Shown: positions 1 to 9,767, counted from the first letter of the stretch. The stretch: 64,000 bases of DNA from Neurospora tetrasperma FGSC 2508 (GCF_000213175.1 NW_009799103.1:2009833-2073832), one strand, 5' to 3'. Notes: a model not told the origin generated them from the letters alone. Translations and numbers: made by a program.

Positions 1-960
1 ATTTTACTAACTTCGCAGCGCTCGATTTAATAGCCCGCTAATTACAATTTATAGAAGAAGCTATTACTAATAAGAAGGTAATTACTAATTATAGCGGTAA
101 TTTTCGAATCTAGTATAATTTACTTTATTGGTACGAGATATTGTAGTTTATATATATTAGTAAGGAGTTCGAATTTGAATATATTAACTACTATTAGTAC
201 TTAAAACCTAAGGAGGTAAAAGTTATTCCTTATACTATTTCCCTATAGTAATTACCCTCGCTAACTTTTATTTACCCTTAACCGTTATTAGAAGAATTTC
301 TATATATTTATAGAGAATAAGACCCTACAACAATCCTCAATACGCATTAATAACATATTTTGTAAATAAAGAATAATAACTAGCTAATCCTTAATACTAC
401 CCCTTCCTCTAATATACACTATAATATCACTTATAATACCCCCTAATGCTTAATAAAGAGACTAAGGGCGACGAGGATAATAGTTACCTAAGCAATAATC
501 TAGATATAAGTAGATTTATAGAGTATTAAAAATGTAGCTTTATTACTACTATAGAATATATAGTCTCTTATATAAAGGTAAATATAGTTGGAGAGGGATT
601 TAATAGCGGTGAGGGTACTACTACCGCCGCCGCTACTACTGTAATTATAGCTAATATTAGAATAATAGTTTTAAAGTATAGGATAGGGATAGTTATTCCC
701 CTTGTTATAATATTTAAGAATACCCTTATAGTATTATAGTCACTTATAGTATCGTTATAGGTATATATTACTCCCTTCCCTTATATTAGTATTACCGCTA
801 TAGTAAATAGTATACGAAAGAATTTACTAGAGCCCACTAATATAATTGTCCATATAGAGTTAAATACAGCATAGGTAACCGTATTCCCCCTAGAACCGCC
901 CTTACAATAAGTACTAGTAAATTATACTTATATTATTATATATATAATTGATTTACTCAT
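1..960. other. RIP-degraded AT-rich DNA, no gene assigned
   Basis: This stretch is rich in TpA and has stops in all frames. A fragment on the plus strand near 1-340 reads like an old coding sequence, with acidic and aromatic residues between TAA/TAG codons, but I could not assign it to a family. No terminal repeat is visible. The composition changes sharply near 960, where the gene island begins. Confidence 0.6.
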
Positions 961-1427
961 CTTTATTACTTAAATTGCCTTATTTTACTTGTTCATATTC
1001 CTTTGATTTTGGTCATTTTTATGCTCATTTTTGTAGTAATAATACTTCTATGTCGATTTGCAGTGGATTTATATGGGACTGACATGGTGCAACATGGGGG
1101 TGTGGGCACGTGAGGTGGGTGGGGACCGTAGATTTAACCAGATTACACAGTAGATTTAACCGGACCGCTGTTGTCAAGCTGGCTGCAGCAGGCGACACTA
1201 CTAGTGTACTGTGTACAGAGGTAACTGCAACGTACGTATCGGGCGCTGGGCAGGGGGACCCACTCAGGGCGACGCTTGACAAAAATAGTGCAGATCATCC
1301 GGGGGTTCTGACTTCTGACACCGAGTTTGACACTGGCACCGACACCGGCACCGGCGCTGCGTTTTCTTGACTTTTTTCCCCGACAAAACTCACACCTCAT
1401 TGTCCAGTGTTGAAGGCACACCATAAA
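961..1427 (+). promoter_or_regulatory. Probable promoter and 5' leader of the threonine dehydratase gene
   Basis: This is about 465 bases of ordinary composition between decayed DNA and the ATG of the gene. Seen directly: a CACGTG E-box at 1107-1112, a 12-base direct repeat (GTAGATTTAACC) at 1128-1139 and 1150-1161, a GACACCGGCACC-like tract at 1318-1356, and a pyrimidine-rich stretch before the start codon, as is common in fungal leaders. No clear TATA box. Transcription start and factors are inference. Small open frames here (for example 1110-1370) have no recognisable product and are taken as chance. Confidence 0.6.
1128..1161 (+). repeat. 12-base direct repeat upstream of the gene
   Basis: GTAGATTTAACC occurs twice, 22 bases apart (1128-1139, 1150-1161), each followed by a purine-rich GA step. 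One helical turn is about 10.5 bases, so the copies lie on the same face of the DNA. It could be a paired factor-binding site. No function is known. Confidence 0.5.
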
Positions 1428-3311
1428 ATGGCTTCGACACAAAGTGCACAGCCGTTGCTCGTCAACGGTGCTTCCCTGCACGTAGTCAACGGTCTCAACA
1501 GCGAGAGGCCGGCGAGCCCGTCTTCGGTTGGCAACCTCGCACTGACCGAGTACAGCGCGATGCCATCGCCGCCATCGGAGGATGCCACGGCCAACAAGAT
1601 GAAGCGCATTGTTCCTGATGAGTTCCTGCTTCCTAACGGTCATCCAGATGTAAGTTGGAGCACCCGAGCTTCTTACTGCTTGGTTTCGTTTTCCAACGGC
1701 GAGCTTTGTTCATGGCCCTTTGTGCTGGGTGACTCACCAGACTTCTATGCTGTGCGACCTCTGCTAACTCGCAGTCAGTACTTGCGCCTCATCATTACCT
1801 CTTACCCACGTGTCCGCGAAGTTTGCAGTGAGGTGCCCCTAACCCGGGCTGTCAACTTGAGCAACCGCCTCGAGTGCAACGTCCTACTCAAGCGTGAAGA
1901 CGAACAGCCCGTCTTCAGCTTTAAACTTCGTGGCGCCTACAACAAGATGGCCCATCTCGACCCCAAGGAGTCCTGGAAGGGGGTGGTCTGCTGCAGTGCC
2001 GGCAACCACGCCCAAGGAGTTGCATACTCCGCCCGTAAGCTGAAGATCCCCGCCACTGTCATCATGCCCAAGGGCACTCCCAGCATCAAGCACCTCAACG
2101 TTTCCCGTATGGGTAGCCACGTCGTTCTTCATGGTGCCGACTTCGACGAAGCAAAGGAGGAGTGTGCTCGAAGGGCCAAGCTGGACGGCCTCATCAACAT
2201 CCCGCCTTTCGATGATCCGTACGTAATTGCCGGCCAAGGAACCATCGGCATGGAAATTTTGTCACAGACCAATCTGCAGAAGCTACAGGCCATCTTCTGT
2301 GCTGTCGGCGGTGGTGGCTTGATTGCTGGTGTTGGGGTCTACGTGAAGCGTATTGCCCCCCATGTCAAGATCATCGGCGTCGAGACGTACGATGCAGACG
2401 CCATGACCCAGTCGCTCGCTAAGGGTGAACGTGTCCTTCTTCAAGATGTGGGTTTGTTTGCCGATGGTGCCGCCGTCAAGACAGTTGGTGAGGAGACCTT
2501 CCGTATCTGTCAAGAAGTCGTCGACGAGATGGTCCAAGTCACCACGGACGAGGCTTGTGCCGCCATCAGAGACATGTTCGAGGACACGCGCTCTATCATC
2601 GAGCCTGCTGGCGCGCTGGCCGTTGCCGGACTCAAGAAGTGGGTTGCTGCCAACCCATCCGCTGACCCCACCCGGTCCGTCGTTGCCATCACCTCAGGCG
2701 CAAATATGGACTTTGATCGCCTGGGCTTTGTCTCGGCGCGTGCCAAATATGGCGAAGGCAAAGAGGCCCTCCTCTCTGTTAACATCCCCGAGCGCCCCGG
2801 CGCTTTTGCCGAATTAGTCAACGCCATCATGCCACACGCCATCACCGAGTTCAGCTACCGATACGCTACCGAATCCAAGGCAAACGTCATGGTTGGCATT
2901 TCTCTGGCCGATTCCGGCAGCCGCCGGGCAGAGCAACTTCAGACCATCATCGGCCGTATCAAACAATCAGGTGACATGGACGTAACAGATCTGTCCGCCG
3001 ACGAGCTTGCCAAGAGCCATCTTCGATACATGGTTGGCGGCCGCTCAAATGTCCCCAATGAAAGGCTTTACACATTCCGCTTTCCCGAGCGGCCAGGCGC
3101 CCTCGAGCGTTTTTTGCGACTACTAAGACCAAAGTACAACATTAGCCTCTTCCAATATCGAAACTACGGGGGAGATATTGGCCAGGTATTGACGGGTATT
3201 CAGTGCCCTGACGAGGAAGTTGGCGAACTACAAAGCTTTTTTAAGGAGATCGGATACCCATGGGAAGACTGTACAGATTCACCTGTTTTCAAAACATTCC
3301 TACGAACTTAA
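1428..3311 (+). CDS. ILV1: Threonine dehydratase (threonine deaminase), biosynthetic, PLP-dependent, mitochondrial
   Basis: It converts threonine to 2-oxobutanoate and ammonia, the first committed step of isoleucine synthesis, in the mitochondrion. With exons 1428-1649 and 1779-3311 the product is 584 residues, close to the yeast enzyme (576). The PLP lysine is K123 in the motif SFKLRGAYNK; SAGNHAQG lies at 147-154 and the PLP-phosphate glycine loop GGGG at 251-254. Two C-terminal ACT-like regulatory regions (about 402-475 and 504-580), each opening with an ERPGA motif, are where isoleucine and valine act in this family. ATG 1428 has a good fungal context (AAAATGG). An upstream GTG at 1407 is in frame but is not a likely start in a nuclear gene. 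The N-terminal 60 residues are Ser/Pro-rich and poorly conserved, only a weak match to a mitochondrial presequence. The frame is intact and unmutated, although RIP-altered DNA begins within a few dozen bases of the stop. Confidence 0.95.
   Translation: MASTQSAQPLLVNGASLHVVNGLNSERPASPSSVGNLALTEYSAMPSPPSEDATANKMKRIVPDEFLLPNGHPDVSWSTRASYCLVSFSNGELCSWPFVLGDSPDFYAVRPLLTRSQYLRLIITSYPRVREVCSEVPLTRAVNLSNRLECNVLLKREDEQPVFSFKLRGAYNKMAHLDPKESWKGVVCCSAGNHAQGVAYSARKLKIPATVIMPKGTPSIKHLNVSRMGSHVVLHGADFDEAKEECARRAKLDGLINIPPFDDPYVIAGQGTIGMEILSQTNLQKLQAIFCAVGGGGLIAGVGVYVKRIAPHVKIIGVETYDADAMTQSLAKGERVLLQDVGLFADGAAVKTVGEETFRICQEVVDEMVQVTTDEACAAIRDMFEDTRSIIEPAGALAVAGLKKWVAANPSADPTRSVVAITSGANMDFDRLGFVSARAKYGEGKEALLSVNIPERPGAFAELVNAIMPHAITEFSYRYATESKANVMVGISLADSGSRRAEQLQTIIGRIKQSGDMDVTDLSADELAKSHLRYMVGGRSNVPNERLYTFRFPERPGALERFLRLLRPKYNISLFQYRNYGGDIGQVLTGIQCPDEEVGELQSFFKEIGYPWEDCTDSPVFKTFLRT
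1650..1778 (+). other. ILV1: In-frame spliceosomal intron of the threonine dehydratase gene
   Basis: The donor is GTAAGT at 1650, the branch site GCTAAC at 1763-1768, and the acceptor CAG at 1776-1778. A second CAG at 1772-1774 would shift the frame and lies only about 7 bases from the branch A. The intron is 129 bases, has no stop in frame, and so an unspliced reading adds 43 residues. Removing it joins GHPD to YLRLI, which matches the conserved PDYLRLI/PDYVRLV block of fungal enzymes; the 43 extra residues match nothing expected. The intron also holds TGACTCA at 1730-1736. Confidence 0.9.
1730..1736. promoter_or_regulatory. TGACTCA, candidate Gcn4/CPC1-type site inside the intron
   Basis: This is a perfect palindromic bZIP site of the kind bound by Gcn4/CpcA/CPC1, which activates amino-acid biosynthetic genes including ILV1 in yeast. 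No copy was seen in the 465 bases upstream. Its intronic place makes function uncertain, and a 7-base match can arise by chance. Confidence 0.3.
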
Positions 3312-3706
3312 CTAAAATATATAAAAAATAAGAGTTTAAAAGGGAAAATTTATTATGGTCCAGGATTTTTACCAAGTTTTAAGTGTGAAGGCACGTATGT
3401 TTATAAGAAATAGCTAGAAAGTATATATTAGTTTTAAGAAGTTTATTAGCAAGTTCTTACTATTATAAAGCTTACTACCCGTAGCTAGTATTACCTAGCA
3501 GTCTCGTTAGGCCGAGCTCTAAGAGGTACGTAGTAGAGTGCGACTAATTAAATACCTTACTACGCCGGCAACTTAGTACTTGGAGGTTGTCAGGCGGCTT
3601 GGTTAGAGCTTTTTATTAGCCCCCTCTTATATGAGAGGGGGAAAAATTATTATAGAATAAACTTTCAATTTAGGACAATCTAATTTGTTAGGCTGTACTA
3701 TAGAAA
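3312..3706. other. AT-rich 3' flank of the gene with a hairpin
   Basis: Decayed DNA starts almost at the stop codon; an AATAAG-like A-rich element lies at about 3328-3335 and could serve for 3'-end formation. Positions 3620-3630 and 3631-3641 form an 11-pair inverted repeat (CCCCCTCTTAT/ATGAGAGGGGG, one G:T pair) with no loop. The last five bases (AGAAA, 3702-3706) are the left target duplication of element A1. Confidence 0.6.
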
Positions 3707-3960
3707 TGTTATGGGGCTAGCGCCTAGGATTAAAGACTCGGCTTTGCTAAGTCTACTAAGACGGAATGGGTTGTATCGATAAGAATGCGAGCCTCCTAAT
3801 TGGTCGGATCCACATGTTTGTCTGGCCCGTGCGCCCGACTATAAAACCTTCTTTTAATTGTCCCCTTCTAATATAGTCTTCCTTTACTCTCTTTGTCAAA
3901 TATAGCATTTCAACCATTATACGACTGCTTGCTGTGCAATACTCTAGCAAACCTATTATA
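3707..3960 (+). repeat. Left LTR of A1
   Basis: 254 bases, starting TGTTATGGGGCTAGCGCC and ending at the RIP-altered form of TTACA. It matches LTRs starting at 5974, 7153 and 8642 and, inverted, 28593-28848 and 30511-30596. Confidence 0.85.
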
Positions 3961-5020
3961 TTATATTTAACCCTCTTTTTAATCCCTATCATTGTTTTCT
4001 CGTAGGCACGCCCAAAGAGTCTCCCCATCCTGTAATAAGTATTCTCACTAAATAATCCGTTTTACTACCTACACCCCCGTCCCTCTCGATAATAATACTA
4101 ACAATTCCCTAATCTCAAGACCCCTAAGAATGCTTACAATAGTTCGGTACCACTTTTAAAACCGTATCAAGCGAACTCGCCGCTCTCAAGGCCTCGCCTA
4201 CCTGGAAGCCGGTCCTCCCTACCTTCAAGAAGTTCTTAGGAAATAAAGAGGATTTTAAAATTTAGATTTTAAATGTACAAGTTAAATTTCATATAGATGG
4301 CCTCGCTATTAGCGATTTAGAATTGTAATTCTACTATTTATTCGCTTATTTATTGCCAGCTATAAAGAAGCTGCTTATTACTTTCGCTGTTATACTATAA
4401 TCTCATTAAGAATCTATTAAGAAGTTTAAATTTATATATAGGGACCCTAACGTAGTTAAAGGAACCGGTTAAGAGTTCTACCGACTTCGTTAAAAGTTAG
4501 GCGAATTAATAATAATTTTCTTTACCTACTTTAAGAAAGTATTTTACCAGGCTTGTATTAATTCTTGATTAGAAGTAGCTAAAGTTAGCTAGCTTACTAC
4601 GGTTTTAAGTAACGATTAGAAGTAATAGCTCTTAGAAAGAATCGATGTACTTAAATAGTATTCGTTATTATTAGAATACCTCTGCTGTCTTAATCGTAAT
4701 ACTTTTTTTACTTCATCCTCGAGGTAATTGGTTAATAATGACGCTGGTGATTCTATAGATACCTCTATTAATGCTTCGGCGATAGTGTTTAAGACGTTGT
4801 TGTCCTAAAAGTGAAAGAATAAGTAGAAGAAGGAGGGTAAGTATGATAATTGCGGTAGTAGATTGTACTAATTTAAAAAATACCTTCGGATTTCAAAAAT
4901 GAATATACTCTGGTTATAATTTAGTAGGGGTTTAAATAGCTACAATAGTAATATTGAATGGGGAGAAGATTCGAATTAAATAAAAATTAAGAATCGACCC
5001 TAATAATATTAAGGGTAGAA

Positions 5021-5347
5021 TGTAAGGGATCTACGAGGTATACACGCAGGTAGGCCTTAAAAAGAATTTAAAATAACCGACAAAGAGGAAGAGAGAAGTC
5101 TATACTAATAAGGCACAGAACTTCCAGCTAAATACACGAAAGAGATGTATAGGTATCGAAGGTGCTAGAAATACCAAGACTAGAAATATAGCCCGTGCGC
5201 CGTACCCCGAGGGATGTACCCAATAACACGCAGTATATCCGGCGCTAAGACGGCTGCTAATAGCCGACTAGCCTATATACCCAACCAGAGGGTACGCCTG
5301 GCTTATACGCTAGGCAAATAATACCCCTGGGCGCCAGCCCTATAATA
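5021..5347 (-). repeat. Solo LTR of family B, inverted, nested in A1
   Basis: 327 bases, minus orientation, bounded by the perfect duplication TAGAA (5016-5020, 5348-5352). It is the RIP-altered copy of the LTRs at 21453-21778 and 32030-32354. No internal B sequence remains, as expected after recombination between two LTRs. Confidence 0.9.
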
Positions 5348-5973
5348 TAGAAGAATATTACTATACTTAAAAGGAGGAGTCTCCGGCTAGTTTATTAGGT
5401 ATAGTATCTATTAGTTAGACTAGTAGTAAAATTAATATATAGAACTTTCTATTGTTCAATTATTTTAGAAGTATTAATTATAATAATATAATTATAAGAG
5501 GGTAGTAGGTATTATATTTTGTAAGTATAAGGACTATTAAGCTTTCGTTATAGTAATAAGGAGGAGGCTCCTATTAGTAGAAGAAGTAGAGTAATTTAAA
5601 ATACTAGGTAATAACTACAATTCTATTTATGTATTAGCGTATATAGATTTATAATTCTACGGAAGAGGGCTCCCGAATAGGTACAATTTAGAAATATCCC
5701 TTAATTCAATTTTTATACCCTAACCGGAATATATTCCTATAAGGGTAACGGTGGGTATATTATTATCGACTTAGGTAGGGAGTAGGTAGTTGTATAGCGT
5801 TTGTTTAGGGGTTCAAATAGAGAAATCTTTCTTTTCAAATATTGTATTCGTGTTTGTTTAGTTAGGCGTTTAGCTAGGAGCGGTTGTAGGGAATGTTAGT
5901 TATTCTTCGTATATTTAGTAAAGTACTTTCTAGTACGGTAGAGCGAATTCCCTAAGGGAGAGTAGGGGGGTAA

Positions 5974-6227
5974 TATTATAGGGCTAGCGCTTAGGATTAA
6001 AGATTCGGCTTTACTAAGTCTGTTAAGACGGGATGGGTTGTATCGATAAGGATGCGAGCCTCCTGATTAGTCGGATCCACATGTTTGCCTGGCCCGTGCG
6101 CCCGACCATAAAACCTTCTTTCAACTGTACCCTTCTAGTGTAGTCTTCCTTTGCTCTCTTTATCAAATATAGCATTTCAACCATTGCACGACTGCTCGCT
6201 ATACAATACTCTGGCAGACCCGTTACA
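5974..6227 (+). repeat. Right LTR of A1
   Basis: 254 bases, ending CCCGTTACA and followed by the duplication AGAAA. The same length as the left LTR, differing mainly by transitions. Confidence 0.85.
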
Positions 6228-7152
6228 AGAAAACTATTAGTGGGAAAATGTAGTTACAAAAATAATACTAACTATTTTTCTAAAATTTTAAGAAGATATA
6301 TAGAGTAAAATAAAATTTCAAAAATCTTATTCCTAAAGCATTTACTCCGCGGGCACCCGGGTCGTGTTATACGGGCACCCAATCTTATATAGGCACCCGA
6401 ATTTACCATTGATTTTATGTAAAATAGTATATACAGAATAAATTCCAGAGTGTTACAATTATATAAAATAATAATAATAATATCCAATAATATAGTTTTA
6501 TATAGAGATTTCTATAGTATATAATATTTTAAATATAGTAAAGTTTATAATATTCATTTATATACTTCGGATTATTATATTACCCTACTGCCTTCTAACT
6601 ACTTCTACCTACTTTGTTTTTTTTAATACTAGCAAACCCAATTAAACTCTCTCTCTCTTATCTTTAACTACTTATATAACTAGGGAGCTTAGTACTAGTA
6701 CGGCTACCTTAATAGAGTCTAGTACTAGCTCTAGCTCTGGCTCTAGTACTGGCTCTGGTACTAGCTCTAGTACTAACTCTCGAGAGGGTATTTCTAGAAA
6801 CGACCACTATCGATCTGGAGATAACCACAGTTCTAGCTCTAGAACGGGTTCTAACGTACGCTTTAGGGAAAGGGTTAGCTCTAGAGAGGGTAAGAATTCT
6901 AATTATAATTCTAATCTTAAAAAAGGACTAAAATCGACTACTAAAGCAAGCTCAAAGGGTAGGAGTCTAGGAGGTAGGAGCTTTAAAAGAAGGAGCTATA
7001 TCGATTCTAATTTTAATTCTAACTCTAATTGTAACTTTATATCTAATATAGCCACTTGAATATAATCTAATACTAGCTCTAGCTCCAAGCTACTTTCAAA
7101 TACTATATCCGACTCGCTACCATAGTCAGAAGTATTAGAGTTAACCGGCTTT
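6228..7152. other. Decayed DNA between A elements: GGGCACCC repeats and a Ser-rich repeat
   Basis: This continues the host DNA into which A1 inserted. Three GGGCACCC-like boxes lie about 20-25 bases apart at 6350-6405, as in the subterminal repeats of some DNA transposons. At 6700-6785 there is a simple repeat of GGCTCTAGTACTAGCTCT units. The plus strand from there to about 7040 reads mostly open as a Ser/Arg/Lys-rich stretch. I recognise no family; a fragment of an old transposon gene is the likeliest reading. Confidence 0.5.
6700..6785 (+). repeat. Short tandem repeat, (GGCTCTAGTACTAGCTCT)-like
   Basis: Imperfect 6- to 18-base units (TCTAGC/TCTGGC/TCTAGTAC) encode Ser/Thr/Gly-rich peptide in one plus frame. 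A low-complexity coding remnant or a microsatellite. Confidence 0.6.
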
Positions 7153-7769
7153 TGCTATAGGGCTAGCGCCCAGGATTAGAGACTCGGCTTTGCCAAGTCT
7201 GCTAAGCTGGGTAGGCTGTATTGATAAGAATGCGAGCTTTCTAATTGGTCGGATCACATGTTTGCCTGGCCCGTGCGCCCGACTATAAAACCTTCTTTCG
7301 ACTATACCCTTCTAGTACAATCTTCTCTCTTACTCTCTTTATCAAATATAGCATTTCAACCACACACAACTACTCGCTGTACAATACTCTAGTAGACCCG
7401 TTATATAATATTTGACCCTTTCCTTCAATACCCTGTTACTATTCTCCTATAGGTACGCCCGAAGGATCTTTCTCCCTACTATTTTTATTCTTCAATAATA
7501 ACTCCTATTTATAATAATAACCGCCTTCCCTACGATTCTTTAATTTTAAGACCCCTAAGAACACTTATAGTATTTTATAGCCGCTTTCTAAACGTTACTA
7601 ACCGAGGTTATTTCGAGGCCCGCCGCCGCGCCGAAGTAAGTATTTCCCTAATTCGAGAAGTTTTTAAAGAGTAAAGAAGAGTTTAAAACCTGGATTTTAA
7701 GTATACAAATTAAACTCTATATAGATAGATCCGCTATTAGCGATTTAGAAATATATTTCTATTATTTAC
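7153..7769 (+). mobile_element. LTR element of family A, left part (A3)
   Basis: A 253-base LTR (7153-7405) followed by about 360 bases of A internal sequence that aligns with A1 from 3961. It stops where element C2 begins. The right half is not in the window, which fits insertion of C2 into it. Broken by RIP. Confidence 0.7.
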
Positions 7770-8641
7770 TAGAAGGGGACAGTAGAGCGATACGCGGGTG
7801 CTGGCTATTGTGTATATATTAAGGTTCTACGAAGAAAGAAAGGAGAAAACGCTGCCCTCTGGGTAGGTTGAATGCTAGAGTTTAAATAGCCGTACACTCT
7901 AATAGTACCTTATAGCCTAAGGCCGCTAAAGAATGCTCTAGAAGCTTGGGGCGTTGCTGTATCGCGGTCCGGGTCGATTAGGGCAATCTCAATGCAGGTT
8001 ACCGTCTTGGTACTCAAGTTTGGCTAGTTAGAGCTAGATGCTTTATTAGGCGCTAGTCCTATAATATTAGCCTCCCCCTTCTCCCTCTCATTATAATTGC
8101 GCGCTATAATTATTATTTATATTACCCCCGTCTTACCCCTCTATAGTTCTTACTCTCCCTCTTATTCTTTTAATAAATAATTATAACTATATTTTATATT
8201 TACCCTCAATTCCGCCTTAGAATGCCCTTAAACGACTGTTATTAACTTTCATTCTTAGTATTAGTTCTAAATAAAATCCTTTCGGGCTCCGGGCTACTAT
8301 TTTAATTTTTTCTCGTTCGGCTATAGCGCCCGCACTTATGTTTATAATTATTCCTACATTTGTACCTATTATTATTACTACTCTAGCGGCTATTCCAGTC
8401 CTTACTCCTACGCCCACTCCTACTCCTACTATATTAGTCTCTCCAACGCCCCAAACCCCTAACGGTAGTAGCGGCGGTAAAAATTTCAAATTTATCAAAA
8501 TACCTATCGAAGGTACTATATCCGTCTAATATTCCCGGTGTATGGGACTAAGGGATTATAGGACTTACGTACCTAATAAGGGTAAAGATTATTATATACC
8601 TTATATATATTTAAAAAATTTGGGTACTTATTAGTAGTAGC
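7770..8641 (-). mobile_element. LTR element, minus strand, left part (C2)
   Basis: A terminal repeat of about 297 bases (7770-8066) is followed by a pyrimidine-rich tract (8067-8093), which is the polypurine tract of a minus-strand element, and by about 570 bases of internal sequence. The outer 70 bases resemble the LTR of element C at 12027, so the two are related. A Pro/Thr-rich open frame on the plus strand (8338-8529) has no known product. The element is interrupted by A4 at 8642. Confidence 0.55.
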
Positions 8642-9767
8642 TGTTATGGGGCTAGCGCCCAGGATGAAAGACTCGGCTTTGGTAAGTCTACCAAGCCAGG
8701 ACCAGCCGTATCGATAAAGATGCGGGCCTTCTGGTTGGTTGGATCCACATATTTGCCTAGCCCGTGCGGTCTTAGCGCCCTATACAAAACCTTCTCTAGA
8801 TTGTACCCTTTTAATATAGTCTTCCCTTTTGCTCTCTTTATTAAATATAGCATTTCAACTATATACGACTACTCGCTATATAATACTCTAATAGACCTAT
8901 TATATTATATTTGACCCTCTTTTCAAACTACCGTTACTATCCTCTTACAAGTACGCCCAAAGTATTTCCCCCATCTATAATAATAACACTAATAATCCCC
9001 TAGTCTTAAAACCCCTAGGAATACTTACAATAGTTCAATACTACTTTCGAAACCGTACTAAACGAGTTCGCCGCTTTCAAGGCCTCGCTTACCCGAAAGG
9101 TAGTCCTTCCTACCCTTAAGAAATTTACTAGTAATAAAGAAGATTTTAAAATTTAGGTTCTAAATATTCAAACTAAGCTCTATATAAATAGCCTCGCTAT
9201 TAGCAATTTAGAAGTATAATTTTATCATCTACTCGCTTACTTATCGCCTATTATCAAGAAGCTACTCGTTACTTTTACTAGCTCCCCATCGTTAAGGTCG
9301 CCCGCCGCCCTCCTCGACAAGCTCCAACTTACTTACAGCGATCCGAACGTAGCGAAACGCACTAGCCAAGAGCTCTACCGACTTTGTTAAAAATTAAACA
9401 AATCAATAATAATATTCCTTACCCAGTTTAAAGAAATACTCTACTACACCCGTACTAATTCCTAATTAAAAGCAGCCAAAGTTAATTAATTAATAGCCTC
9501 CCTAAATAATAACTAAAAGCAACAGTTCTTAAAAAGAATCGACGTACTTAAGTAGTATTTACCACTACTTAAATACCTTCGCCGTCTTAATAGTAATACT
9601 TTTTTCATCTTGATATCGATATTGAAGTACCTAATTAAGGATAATAGTAACCTAATAAACACCTCTATTGATACTTCCGCGATAGCGTTTAGGACGTTGC
9701 CGCCCCAAAAGCAAAAGAATAAATAGAAGAAGGAGGATAGATATACGAATTATAGCAGCGGGTTACA
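8642..9767 (+). mobile_element. LTR element of family A, left part (A4)
   Basis: A 263-base LTR (8642-8904) and about 860 bases of internal gag-type sequence parallel to A1. It is cut at 9767/9768, exactly where the Helitron-1 5' end begins. The rest is not in the window. Broken by RIP. Confidence 0.75.

Larger units (their letters stand above)
3707..6227 (+). mobile_element. Non-autonomous gag-only LTR retrotransposon, family A, complete ends (A1)
   Basis: Two 254-base LTRs (3707-3960, 5974-6227) flank the element, bounded by the 5-base duplication AGAAA (3702-3706 and 6228-6232). A purine-rich tract lies just before the right LTR (about 5953-5970). Inside is a Gypsy-like gag/capsid-type region (about 4200-4700); no protease, reverse transcriptase or integrase region is seen. 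Without the nested B solo LTR and its duplication, the element is about 2.19 kb. The other copy with a complete internal region (28849-30510) has nearly the same internal length, so the missing pol is a family trait and not a private deletion. The coding part is heavily broken by RIP. A TATAAAA box lies in the left LTR at about 3840. Confidence 0.85.

Noticed and set aside
1407-1427. Upstream in-frame GTG as start of the threonine dehydratase
   Set aside because: Nuclear fungal genes start at ATG; ATG 1428 has a good context and gives the expected length.
1143-1643. Minus-strand 166-codon frame over the ILV1 start
   Set aside because: Antisense shadow of the real gene and promoter; no recognisable motif.
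2425-2817. Plus-strand +1 frame of 130 codons in ILV1
   Set aside because: Out-of-frame shadow with Ser/Arg/Pro-rich composition from GC-rich codons.
3756-4028. Minus-strand frame repeated at 8644-8853
   Set aside because: Chance frames inside the A-family LTR; repeated because the LTR is repeated.
8338-8529. Pro/Thr-rich frame in C2
   Set aside because: Short, simple-sequence coded, within a decayed element; no start or splice signals of note.
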